From: CAZYVU01 sp964651435 | GTDB taxonomy: Bacteria > Desulfobacterota > Syntrophorhabdia > Syntrophorhabdales > CAYQXL01 | Direction: 5' to 3' | DNA: 64,000 bases | NCBI GenBank assembly: GCA_964651435.1 | Contig: CAZYVU010000001.1 | Location: forward strand, 1-64,000 | In this document: positions 41,321 to 49,141 of the stretch, in pieces | How positions within the stretch are numbered: position 1 is the stretch's first letter | Layout of the letters: the number at the start of each line of letters is the position of its first letter | The notes under the pieces: generated by a model | Database searches by the model: none | What the model saw: only the letters and a program-made list of their open reading frames with translations | What the model was told of the DNA's origin: nothing | Position numbers and translations under genes: made by a program

Positions 41321-42355
41321 ATGGGTATCAAGAAGGCTTTGTTGGCCACGGTCGTTGTAACGTTCTTTGCCACGCTTCTATACGTAATGCCGGCACCGGT
41401 GGCGGCTCAGACGATCACACTGAAGTACGCCAACTTCCCGCCGGCCACAACGTTCCCCTGTGTTCAGATGGAGCGCTGGGCCAAGGAGGTGGAGAAGAGG
41501 ACGACAGGCAAGGTGAAGGTGCAGACCTTTCCCGGCGGAACACTCTTGCCGGCAAAAAACATCTTTGACGGCGTCATCTCAGGCATGGCGGACATCGGCA
41601 ACTTCGCCATGAGCTATCAGCCCGGCCGCTTCCCCCTTTCAGAGGCCATCGACCTTCCCCTCGGATTTACAAGCGCACGGGCGGCGAGCCTGACCCTCTA
41701 CGACCTCGTCGACAAATACAAGCCTAAGGAATTTGAAAAGGTTAAGCTCCTTACCCTCTTTACCTGCCCTCCTGCCGATTTCATGACAAGCAAGCCCGTC
41801 AAGTCGCTGAAGGACTTGAAAGGCATGGAGCTCCGGGTCTCGGGCACGGGGGCGGACGTCATTAAGCGGCTTGGCGGCATACCCGTTGCCATGCCTCAGT
41901 CCGAAACGCCGGAGGCGATCCAGAAGGGTGTCGTCAAGGGCATGGTCTCGTCGACAGAGATACTTAAGGACTTCAACTTCGCCGCCTACACGCCCTACGT
42001 CACGGAGGCTAACCTTTTTGTCGTCTCCTTCGCCGTTGTGATGAATATGGATAAGTGGAATTCGCTGCCGTCCGACGTGAAAAAGGTGCTCGACGATTTA
42101 AGGCGCGAGCAGGCGGAGTGGACGGGCAAGTATGTAGATGACCACGTGAAGGAGTCGATTGCCTGGTCCAAGCAGAAATACAAAGACTTCCAGCTCATCG
42201 AGCTTCCTGCCGCCGACAAGGCGGAGATCCCAAAGATTCTGAAACCCATGGTTGACGATTACGTCAAGAGGGTGACGGCCCAAGGCCTTCCCGGGGATCA
42301 GATCGTCAAAGACGCATACTCCTTAAAAGCGAAGCACGAGAAGCAACCCAAGTAG
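41321..42355 (+). CDS. dctP: TRAP transporter substrate-binding protein DctP
   Basis: This periplasmic receptor for a carboxylate-type ligand is 344 residues long, with a signal peptide (~1-30, A-A-Q cleavage). The DctP fold includes LRVSGTGADVIKRLGG, which carries the conserved Arg that binds carboxylates, and PVAMPQSETPEAIQKGVV. ATG 41321 is chosen for its GGGGG Shine-Dalgarno and signal peptide; a longer in-frame extension into the leader is rejected. A perfect hairpin between dctP and dctQ may favour excess receptor. The ligand is not predictable from sequence. Confidence 0.93.
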   Translation: MGIKKALLATVVVTFFATLLYVMPAPVAAQTITLKYANFPPATTFPCVQMERWAKEVEKRTTGKVKVQTFPGGTLLPAKNIFDGVISGMADIGNFAMSYQPGRFPLSEAIDLPLGFTSARAASLTLYDLVDKYKPKEFEKVKLLTLFTCPPADFMTSKPVKSLKDLKGMELRVSGTGADVIKRLGGIPVAMPQSETPEAIQKGVVKGMVSSTEILKDFNFAAYTPYVTEANLFVVSFAVVMNMDKWNSLPSDVKKVLDDLRREQAEWTGKYVDDHVKESIAWSKQKYKDFQLIELPAADKAEIPKILKPMVDDYVKRVTAQGLPGDQIVKDAYSLKAKHEKQPK

Positions 42356-42373
42356 AAAAGCGCAACCAGATCA

Positions 42374-42408
42374 CCAGGAAGGTGTCCGGACAACGGACAC
42401 CTTCCTGG
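42374..42408 (+). promoter_or_regulatory. Intercistronic stem-loop between dctP and dctQ
   Basis: A perfect 15-bp stem (CCAGGAAGGTGTCCG / CGGACACCTTCCTGG) with loop GACAA. No T-tract follows, so it is more likely an RNA-processing or stability element or a partial attenuator than a full terminator. Confidence 0.8.
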
Positions 42409-42454
42409 GCAGTGCGGGGCAGTGCGTGCGAAGCTCTCCGGCGTGGAGGAACGA

Positions 42455-42940
42455 ATGAAGTATCTTGAGGCGCTGAACAACTTTCTCAACAAGGCCCTGA
42501 TGGTCATAGGCGGCATAGCGGTTCTGGCCCTTATGTCGCTGGCCACGGGAAACGTCGTCCTGAGGATATTCCACATCCCCTTCAGGGGGGCCTACGAGAT
42601 CGTCTCCTTTCTCGGGGCCGTCGTCATCGCCTTTGCCCTCGGCTATACGCAGAAGAGGAAGGACCACATAGTCGTCGACATCCTCACGGACAAGTTTTCA
42701 CCGAAGACAAACAGGGTGCTCGACGGGATAAACTACTTCGTCACTATGATATTCTTCGCCATCATCTCGTGGCAGATATACGTCTGGGGCATAAAGATCT
42801 GGGAATCGGGCGAACTCTCAGAGACCTTGAAGGTCATCTACCATCCTTTCATATTCTGTGTCTCCTTGGGGTTTGCCGTCCTTTCCCTGACCATCTTCAT
42901 CGATTTCGTCAAGACTCTATTCAAGCAAGAGGAGCGCTGA
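42455..42940 (+). CDS. dctQ: TRAP transporter small permease DctQ
   Basis: This four-helix small membrane subunit (161 residues, hydrophobic segments ~15-38, 50-70, 90-110, 130-152) partners DctM. The family block RIFHIPFRGAYEIVSFLGAVV is present. ATG 42455 is supported by GGAGG five bases upstream. Confidence 0.92.
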   Translation: MKYLEALNNFLNKALMVIGGIAVLALMSLATGNVVLRIFHIPFRGAYEIVSFLGAVVIAFALGYTQKRKDHIVVDILTDKFSPKTNRVLDGINYFVTMIFFAIISWQIYVWGIKIWESGELSETLKVIYHPFIFCVSLGFAVLSLTIFIDFVKTLFKQEER

Positions 42941-42942
42941 GC

Positions 42943-44250
42943 ATGGAAGGCCCTATCGTTGGAGTGTTCGGCATCATCGTCATGTTTGCCATTCTGTTCC
43001 TCCTCAAGGTGCCCGCCGGGTTTACCATGGCGCTCGTAGGGTTTCTTGGCGTGGCGCACGTAACATCCATCAAGGCAGCCATGGGGATGCTCGGAACCGA
43101 CCTCTGGAACATTTTCTCCACTTACGGCCTGACGGTAATCCCGATGTTCATCCTCGTCGGCGAGTTTGCGCACTACGGCGGATACAACCACAGCCTGTAC
43201 AACGCCACATACAAATGGTTCGGACACTACAGGGGCGGCCTTGCCATCACAACGATTATGGCTTGCGCCATATTTTCCGCCATCAGCGGCTCCAATACGG
43301 CCACGGCGGCCACCATGAGCACCATTGCCATACCGGAGATGAAAAAGTATAAATACCATCCACAGCTCAACGCCGGTGCCGTAGCCGCCGGTGCCACACT
43401 CGGGGTGCTCATACCGCCAAGCCTGGTTCTTGTCGTCTACGGCATCTACACGGGCCAGTCTATCGGCAAGCTGTTCTTCGGAAACGTCATACCGAGCGCC
43501 ATTCTGACGGTCCTCATCGGGGCAACGGTCTTCTACATCTGCTGGCGCCATCCGGACTGGGGGCCAAAGGGGCCGAAAAGCACGTGGAGGGAAAGGCTCA
43601 GGGCAATTCCGGACCTCCTCGACATCTTCATTCTCTTCGCCATCATCATGTATGCCCTTTTTACGGGCGTCGTAACGGCAACGGAGGCGGCGGCGGCGAG
43701 CTGCGCCATAGGGCTGGTATTGTGCCTTGTAAGAAGGAAGCTTTCCTGGAAAGGCTTCCTGTTTTCCATAATCGACACGCTCCGCATCTCATGCCTCGTC
43801 TTCATGATCGTGGCCGGCGCCGTTATCTTCAGCCGGTTTCTCGCCGTCACGAGGCTGCCTTTCGAAGCGGCCAGCTTCATCGGATCCCTTGCGCTCCCGC
43901 ACTGGATGCTTTTGTGGATCATCATCCTCTGCTACATCATCGGCGGGTGCGTCATGGATGCCCTTGCGTTCCTTCTTGTTTCTCTCCCCATCTTCTACCC
44001 CATCGTCACGGCCATGGGCTACGACCCCATATGGTTCGGCCAGATGATATGCATCGTCACAACAATGGGGTCTATTATGCCGCCTGTCGGCATCTGCTGT
44101 TACGTAGTGGCCGGGATGGCAAAGGATATCCCTATAGGGACGGTCTTCCGAGGGGGCTTGTACTACATTCCCTCGTACATTATCTCCATGATCTTGCTCA
44201 TGCTCTTTCCCTATGCTACTGTCATGATTCTTTCCGACCTGGTGCGATGA
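42943..44250 (+). CDS. dctM: TRAP transporter large permease DctM
   Basis: This large membrane subunit uses the ion gradient for uptake. The 435 residues contain about twelve hydrophobic segments and the family block FSAISGSNTATAATMSTIAIPEM, followed by LGVLIPPSLVLVVYG. ATG 42943 is two bases after the dctQ stop with a GGAG upstream. A longer in-frame extension into dctQ is rejected. Confidence 0.95.
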   Translation: MEGPIVGVFGIIVMFAILFLLKVPAGFTMALVGFLGVAHVTSIKAAMGMLGTDLWNIFSTYGLTVIPMFILVGEFAHYGGYNHSLYNATYKWFGHYRGGLAITTIMACAIFSAISGSNTATAATMSTIAIPEMKKYKYHPQLNAGAVAAGATLGVLIPPSLVLVVYGIYTGQSIGKLFFGNVIPSAILTVLIGATVFYICWRHPDWGPKGPKSTWRERLRAIPDLLDIFILFAIIMYALFTGVVTATEAAAASCAIGLVLCLVRRKLSWKGFLFSIIDTLRISCLVFMIVAGAVIFSRFLAVTRLPFEAASFIGSLALPHWMLLWIIILCYIIGGCVMDALAFLLVSLPIFYPIVTAMGYDPIWFGQMICIVTTMGSIMPPVGICCYVVAGMAKDIPIGTVFRGGLYYIPSYIISMILLMLFPYATVMILSDLVR

Positions 44251-44278
44251 AGGCGTGTAAACAGGAGGGATGCGTGTC

Positions 44279-44707
44279 ATGAAATGGATGATCATGCTTT
44301 GTAGTGCAATAGCAGTAGTCTGTATCTGGACGGTCCTTGGCCCGGCCCCCCTGTGGGCCGGCGAGGTCCAAGAACGGTATGAGCACGTCTTCGCGCCCAA
44401 GAAGGCACAGCACAAGACCTTCTTTATCGACACGAGCCCGGCACCGACAAGAAAGGAGCTCATACTCACCCTCGTTGTGGAGGAGCTGACGACGGCCGGA
44501 CGGCAGTGCTCGGGAAAGCTCGACGTAAAGTACCTCGTCGATGAGGGGGAGCCCTATACGGCGTTTTTGACCATAACAGGCTGCACGACACACAAGATTG
44601 TGGCCCAGGGCCGCGTTCGTTATATTGATTTCCGTTTTACGAACAGCGAGGAATCGCCGGCCAAAGGAAGATTTAACCTTTCCTTTAGCTGGCGCGACGC
44701 TAATTAG
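44279..44707 (+). CDS. Small exported protein downstream of the TRAP operon
   Basis: The 142 residues begin with a signal peptide (MKWMIMLCSAIAVVCIWTV.., cleavage near AGEVQE). The mature part is beta-rich, with two Cys (GRQCSGK and ITGCTT) that could form a disulfide. ATG 44279 is chosen (AGGAGG ten bases upstream); ATG 44270 is too close to that site. It is convergent with purC, with a 4-base overlap of the ends. I do not recognise the family. Linkage to the transporter is positional only. Confidence 0.65.
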   Translation: MKWMIMLCSAIAVVCIWTVLGPAPLWAGEVQERYEHVFAPKKAQHKTFFIDTSPAPTRKELILTLVVEELTTAGRQCSGKLDVKYLVDEGEPYTAFLTITGCTTHKIVAQGRVRYIDFRFTNSEESPAKGRFNLSFSWRDAN

Positions 44708-45594
44708 AGATCTTTGCCCGTAAGGATCCTGTAAATTTCCAAGTAGCGGGCCCTTGTCCGTTCCGCCACCGGCTCGGGCAGTTCGGGCCCAGGGTATTGT
44801 TTGTTCCAGTCAAGGGTATTCAGGTAATCCCGCACAATCTGTTTGTCATAGCTGTCCTGGGGCCTGCCCGGCGCATAGTCCTTCTTCGACCAGAACCGCG
44901 ACGAATCGGGCGTCAGGGCCTCATCGATAATGATTATGTCTCCGCCCAGGAAGCCAAACTCGAATTTCGTGTCGGCCACGATAATGCCCCGCTCCTCGGC
45001 GATCTGGGATGCCTCGGCATAGATGGCAAGGCTCGCGTCTCTAATCCTTCTTGCAACGTCACGACCGATCAGGCGTTCGACCTCTTCGAAGGGAATATTC
45101 ATGTCGTGCCCTTCGTCAGCCTTTGTGGACGGCGTAAAGATGGGTCTTTCAAGCTTTGATGATTCGACGAGGCCGGGCTTAAGGGGTATTCCGCAAACCT
45201 TTCCCTGCTCCTGATACTCCTTCCATCCCGAACCGGCGAGATAACCCCGCACAACGCACTCAACGGGGATAGCCTTCGCCTTGTGCACAACCATGCTCCG
45301 ATCCCGGAGGATGTGGGCGTATTTCTGTAAGGACCCCGGATACCTGGAGGCGTCCGTTTCTATGATATGATTTGCAATAATACCTTCAACTCGGCCGAAC
45401 CAGAAGCCGGAAAGCTTGGTGAGCACCTTGCCCTTGTCCTCAATGCCCGTGGGCAGCACGACGTCAAAGGCGGAGAGCCTATCGGTAGCGACGATCAGCA
45501 GCCTGTCGCCCAAGTCGTACACGTCCCGCACCTTCCCTCTCTTCGGAAGGCCCAGGTCTGCAAAGTTTGTCTCGCGAAGAACGCTGCTCATCAT
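44704..45594 (-). CDS. purC: Phosphoribosylaminoimidazole-succinocarboxamide synthase
   Basis: SAICAR synthase of purine synthesis joins CAIR and Asp with ATP. At 296 residues it is the long form. Motifs: KRGKVRDVYDLGDRLLIVATDRLSAFD, VECVVRGYLAGSGWKEYQ, and DTKFEFGFLGGDIIIIDE. It is the last gene of a minus-strand group after hrb; the 77-base spacer 45595-45671 contains its Shine-Dalgarno (AGGAGA). Confidence 0.96.
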   Translation of the reverse strand: MMSSVLRETNFADLGLPKRGKVRDVYDLGDRLLIVATDRLSAFDVVLPTGIEDKGKVLTKLSGFWFGRVEGIIANHIIETDASRYPGSLQKYAHILRDRSMVVHKAKAIPVECVVRGYLAGSGWKEYQEQGKVCGIPLKPGLVESSKLERPIFTPSTKADEGHDMNIPFEEVERLIGRDVARRIRDASLAIYAEASQIAEERGIIVADTKFEFGFLGGDIIIIDEALTPDSSRFWSKKDYAPGRPQDSYDKQIVRDYLNTLDWNKQYPGPELPEPVAERTRARYLEIYRILTGKDL

Positions 45595-45671
45595 CGATTC
45601 TCCTTTATGCTTCCCGACGCGTTGAAGTCGCTGTACCTTATTGCGTGCCCCGGGCGTGAGCCCGCGGGAAT

Positions 45672-46370
45672 CTACTCTTCCTTAGCAAAGTCAGATTTGG
45701 GGGCGCCGCAGATGGGGCAGACCCAACTCTCGGGCAGATCCTCAAACTGCGTGCCGGCCGCAATGCCGCTGTCCGGATCGCCCACGGCGGGATCATAGAC
45801 ATAGCCGCAGATGTTGCACTTGTATTTTGCTCCAGCGGCGGGCTTTGGGGCCTCTTCCTTCGGCTCTTCCTTTACGTAGGTGGGTGCCGTCTTGGGTGAT
45901 TTTCCGCCCTTGACCTGGTGGTAGTAGGCGTAGGTCATGGGCTCTCCATCGCCCAGCACCTCGCAGTTCACGATCTTGCCGATAAAGACGGTGTGGGTAC
46001 CGACGTCCGTAGCGCTCAAGACCTCGCACTCCATGAACCCGATGGTACTTTCAAGAATGACCGGCGCGCCCGTTACCCCGACCCGGTACTTGACCTCCTT
46101 GAACTTGTCCAGATCGCGCCCGCTCTTGAAGCCGAAATGGCCGATGAGGGTCATGGGTGCCTCTTTCGACAGAATGGACACCGTAAAGACCTTGCTCTCC
46201 CGAATATACTCATGGGTCAGGTTCTGCTTATTGATGCTGATGGCTATCGTCGGGGGGTCTGAGGTAATCTGAAAGGCCGTGTTGGCAATCTGACCGTTCA
46301 GCCTGTCACCCATCTTGGAGCTGATGACGTAAACACCATAACATATCTTCTGGATCGCCTTTATGTTCAT
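45672..46370 (-). CDS. hrb: Flavin reductase-rubredoxin fusion (high-molecular-weight rubredoxin)
   Basis: The 232 residues have an FMN-binding flavin-reductase domain (~1-155; KICYGVYVISSKMGDRLNGQ, NTAFQITSDPPTIAISIN). A Glu/Pro/Lys linker (~160-180) and rubredoxin (~181-232; CNICGYVYDPAVGD and WVCPICGAPKSDF) follow. In acetogens, Hrb passes electrons from NAD(P)H to flavodiiron proteins for O2 or NO reduction. It lies directly after korB, consistent with an anaerobe's redox group. Confidence 0.93.
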   Translation of the reverse strand: MNIKAIQKICYGVYVISSKMGDRLNGQIANTAFQITSDPPTIAISINKQNLTHEYIRESKVFTVSILSKEAPMTLIGHFGFKSGRDLDKFKEVKYRVGVTGAPVILESTIGFMECEVLSATDVGTHTVFIGKIVNCEVLGDGEPMTYAYYHQVKGGKSPKTAPTYVKEEPKEEAPKPAAGAKYKCNICGYVYDPAVGDPDSGIAAGTQFEDLPESWVCPICGAPKSDFAKEE

Positions 46371-46472
46371 GTGTCGCTCCTCCTTATGCTTCAGGACCGG
46401 CCGGCCCTATTCTATTCGTTGCGCCATTTCATTTCCAACACAAAGCCGCGGGCAACCATCGGGCACCAGCCC

Positions 46473-47336
46473 CTAAAAAAACCCCTTGAGCGTCTCGGCA
46501 ACCCTAACCCTTGTCGCCGCCTCGTCGAAGGGCCTGCCCGCCACCGTACCGTATTCAAATATGGGAATGCGATCTTCCAGCGTCGGTCTACCGTTCCGGT
46601 AGATGACCCCGAGCGGAATCCTGTCCCCCCACTCAAGGGCCTTTTCAAAGGCCCTGACACGGTCCCGGGGCGTGTAATCGGAAGGAAGCTGATAAACCCG
46701 CTCGCGGTACCATGCGTAGGTGTTAATCTTATTGAAGGTGACGCAGGGCTGGAGGATGTCGAGAAGGGCAAACCCCCGGTGATTGATTGCCTCCTTCATC
46801 AGGCCCTTCAAATGCTCCTTGTCGCCTGCAAACCCGCGGGCAACAAAACTGCAATCCATTGCGATGGCCAGTGCCAGGGGGTTGAGTTGCTCCGAGAGGA
46901 CACCGAAGGGCTGGTTTTTTGTTACCATGCCTTCCATGCTCGTCGGTGACGCCTGGCCCTTCGTAAGGCCATAGATCTGGTTGTTGTGAACAAAGAGCTT
47001 GACCCCGACGTTTCGCCTCATGGCGTGGATCAGGTGGTTTCCCCCTTCGCCGTAGCAGTCGCCGTCGCCCGCCTCGGCAACGACAAGCATGTGGTGATTG
47101 GCAAGCCGGATCCCCGTGGCAACGGGCAGCGTTCTTCCGTGTAACCCGTTAAAGGTGTTGCACTTCACGTAGTGTGGGAACTTGCCCGCCTGGCCTATGC
47201 CGGAGACGATGGTGAACTGGTGAGGCCTGATCCCAAGCTCCGCAAAGGTCTCCATGAAGGTGTTCAAGATGGCAAAGTTTCCGCACCCGGGACACCATGC
47301 CGGGGTCCTGCCTCTATAGTCATCCAAGGTGTTCAT
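46473..47336 (-). CDS. korB: 2-oxoacid:ferredoxin oxidoreductase, beta (TPP) subunit
   Basis: This subunit binds thiamine diphosphate and passes electrons to ferredoxin. The 287 residues begin with RTPAWCPGCGNFAIL. They contain GRTLPVATGIRLANHHMLVV followed by the TPP motif G-D-G-D-C-Y-G-E-G-G-N-H, and NNQIYGLTKGQASPTS. No Fe-S ferredoxin domain is attached. ATG 47336 is chosen because GAGGA lies five bases upstream. It overlaps korA by 17 bases. 2-Oxoglutarate is a likely substrate by family, though other 2-oxoacids are possible. Confidence 0.92.
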   Translation of the reverse strand: MNTLDDYRGRTPAWCPGCGNFAILNTFMETFAELGIRPHQFTIVSGIGQAGKFPHYVKCNTFNGLHGRTLPVATGIRLANHHMLVVAEAGDGDCYGEGGNHLIHAMRRNVGVKLFVHNNQIYGLTKGQASPTSMEGMVTKNQPFGVLSEQLNPLALAIAMDCSFVARGFAGDKEHLKGLMKEAINHRGFALLDILQPCVTFNKINTYAWYRERVYQLPSDYTPRDRVRAFEKALEWGDRIPLGVIYRNGRPTLEDRIPIFEYGTVAGRPFDEAATRVRVAETLKGFF

Positions 47337-49029
47337 GCAGATCCTCAAGAAAGGAGTCCCTGGTCCAGGGCCTTCCGTCAACGCGGTTCATGTGCCCGTG
47401 AAAAACAAAACCCGTTTCCGCCCTCAGCAGCCGGGCAAACTGCGACGTTCCGTTCTGCTCCACCATGATGGTCCGGGGGGCCCTTTTCAGAACGTCCAAG
47501 AACTTCGGCTCCGGCATGGGATAGATTTCGCTGAAATGGAGCATGGCCGCCTTTGTTGTCTGCGAGAGCGCATCGACGGCTTCTTTCAGTATGCCGAATG
47601 TTGATCCCCAACCCACCAGGACGATGTCCGGCTCGTCGTGGCCGTATCGCAGGGGTTGGGCCATCTCGGCAACGATCCGGGGGAGCTTGCGGAAAAGCCG
47701 CTTGTCAACCATGGCATTGCGGGTCGGAGCGTCTTCTATGAGGTGCCCTTCTTCGTCATGTTCGTCGCTGTCCGTCACAACGAGATGGGCAGAATCTCCC
47801 GGCACCGCAAAGGGCGAGACCCCATCGGCGGTGAAGGCGTGCCGTTTGTAGCCGTCAAGGGCCCCAAGCGACTCCCCCCGCAACCTGTAGTCCTTGTAAA
47901 CCGCCCTGTCCAGATCGAGGGAATCCATCGTCCAGAGGGTATCGGCCAGGTATTGATCGGTGAGAACGAATGCAGGAACCTGGTACTTTTGGGAGAGATC
48001 AAAGGCCTTGTTGGTGAGGTAAAAGGCCTGCTCCGGCGTACCGGGCGCGAAGAGAATGCGGGGAAACTCCCCGTGACCGGCATTGAGGGCAAAGAGAAGG
48101 TCTCCCTGCTCGGTCCTCGTGGGAAGGCCCGTCGCGGGACCCGGCCGCTGCGCCAGGAGCACAACGACAGGCGTCTCCGTCATGCCCGCCAGCGAAAGGC
48201 CCTCAACCATGAGGGCGAAGCCGCCCCCCGAGGTCCCCGTCATGGAGCGCACACCGGCAAAGGAGGCTCCCAGGGCCATGTTGATGGCCGAAATCTCATC
48301 CTCGGCCTGCTCAACGACGACACCGAATTCCCGTGCCTTGGCCGCAAGATAGAGCATGACCCCCGTCGAGGGTGTCATGGGGTAGGCAGAATAGAACCGG
48401 CACCCCGATACGAGCGCCCCCAGCCCCACCATCTCGTTTGCACCTACGAGCATTCGTTGGCTTCCCGCAGGAGCAGCGGTAAAAGAGCACCTCAGGCACC
48501 GCTCGACGGCCACGTCACGCCCTGACCTGGCCGCGCTGATGTTGGCCTCGATAACGGCATCACCCTTCTTCTTCAGTCCCTCCTTCAGGACTTCGAAGAA
48601 GGGTGGGAGCTCAAGGCCGAGCATGCCCAGGACGGCGCCTGTTGCCACCGTGTTGGCCATGATTTTGCTCCCTCCAGCCGATGTGGCGAGCTGTACGAAA
48701 GGGACTTCCAGAAACTCGGGGCCTTCGTTGCCCCAGCCCGTCACCGCAGGGTCGTGGACGATGACGCCGCTATCGGCAAGCTCCGGCCGATGGCGCTCGA
48801 TGCTCTCACCGTCAAAGGCCACGAGGATGTCTATCTTGTCTCTCGCCGCAACGATGGGGGCGTCGGAAACCCGTATCTGAAAGAAGTTGTGGCCGCCCCG
48901 AACCCTCGATTCGTAATCCTGATGGGCAAAAACGTGGTATCCGCTCCGCGAAAAGACCTTCACCAAGCTGTCCCCCACCGTCTGGATGCCCTGCCCCGCC
49001 TCGCCGCCTATCTTTACCGTATAGTCCAT
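47320..49029 (-). CDS. korA: 2-oxoacid:ferredoxin oxidoreductase, fused gamma-alpha subunit
   Basis: The 569 residues have an N-terminal gamma domain (~1-180; KIGGEAGQGIQTVGDSLVK, DYESRVRGGHNFFQIRVS) fused to the alpha domain (~200-569; GANEMVGLGALVSGCRFYSAYPMTPST and MTGTSGGGFALMVEGLSLAG). The gamma-alpha fusion is the usual KorA form in many anaerobes. ATG 49029 is chosen over TTG 49041. A promoter with TATAAT at 49044-49049 (minus strand) leaves a very short leader. Confidence 0.93.
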   Translation of the reverse strand: MDYTVKIGGEAGQGIQTVGDSLVKVFSRSGYHVFAHQDYESRVRGGHNFFQIRVSDAPIVAARDKIDILVAFDGESIERHRPELADSGVIVHDPAVTGWGNEGPEFLEVPFVQLATSAGGSKIMANTVATGAVLGMLGLELPPFFEVLKEGLKKKGDAVIEANISAARSGRDVAVERCLRCSFTAAPAGSQRMLVGANEMVGLGALVSGCRFYSAYPMTPSTGVMLYLAAKAREFGVVVEQAEDEISAINMALGASFAGVRSMTGTSGGGFALMVEGLSLAGMTETPVVVLLAQRPGPATGLPTRTEQGDLLFALNAGHGEFPRILFAPGTPEQAFYLTNKAFDLSQKYQVPAFVLTDQYLADTLWTMDSLDLDRAVYKDYRLRGESLGALDGYKRHAFTADGVSPFAVPGDSAHLVVTDSDEHDEEGHLIEDAPTRNAMVDKRLFRKLPRIVAEMAQPLRYGHDEPDIVLVGWGSTFGILKEAVDALSQTTKAAMLHFSEIYPMPEPKFLDVLKRAPRTIMVEQNGTSQFARLLRAETGFVFHGHMNRVDGRPWTRDSFLEDLHEHLG

Positions 49030-49043
49030 GAAGTGTAGCAATC

Positions 49044-49073
49044 ATTATAAGGCTCGTCACCTACCGTTTGCAA
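49044..49073 (-). promoter_or_regulatory. Promoter of korA operon (minus strand)
   Basis: On the minus strand: TTGCAA (49073-49068), 18-base spacer, TATAAT (49049-49044). The korA ATG lies 14 bases past the -10 box, without a Shine-Dalgarno. Confidence 0.55.
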
Positions 49074-49081
49074 CAGGAGCC

Positions 49082-49110
49082 TTGTCTTTTTTTCCTTATT
49101 AAAGAATAAT
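49082..49110 (+). promoter_or_regulatory. Promoter of the CNMP-CBS-DUF294 gene
   Basis: TTGTCT (49082-49087), 17-base spacer, AATAAT (49105-49110). AAGGGGG lies before the ATG at 49142, so this gene has a normal leader. Confidence 0.5.
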
Positions 49111-49141
49111 TGATAAAAACACTCCTACAAGGGGGCCGCTT

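Noticed and set aside
49049..49090. Inverted repeat AAGGCTC/GAGCCTT followed by a T-run
   Set aside because: The loop is 21 bases and no plus-strand transcript ends here. On the minus strand there is no T-run, and the site overlaps two promoters.
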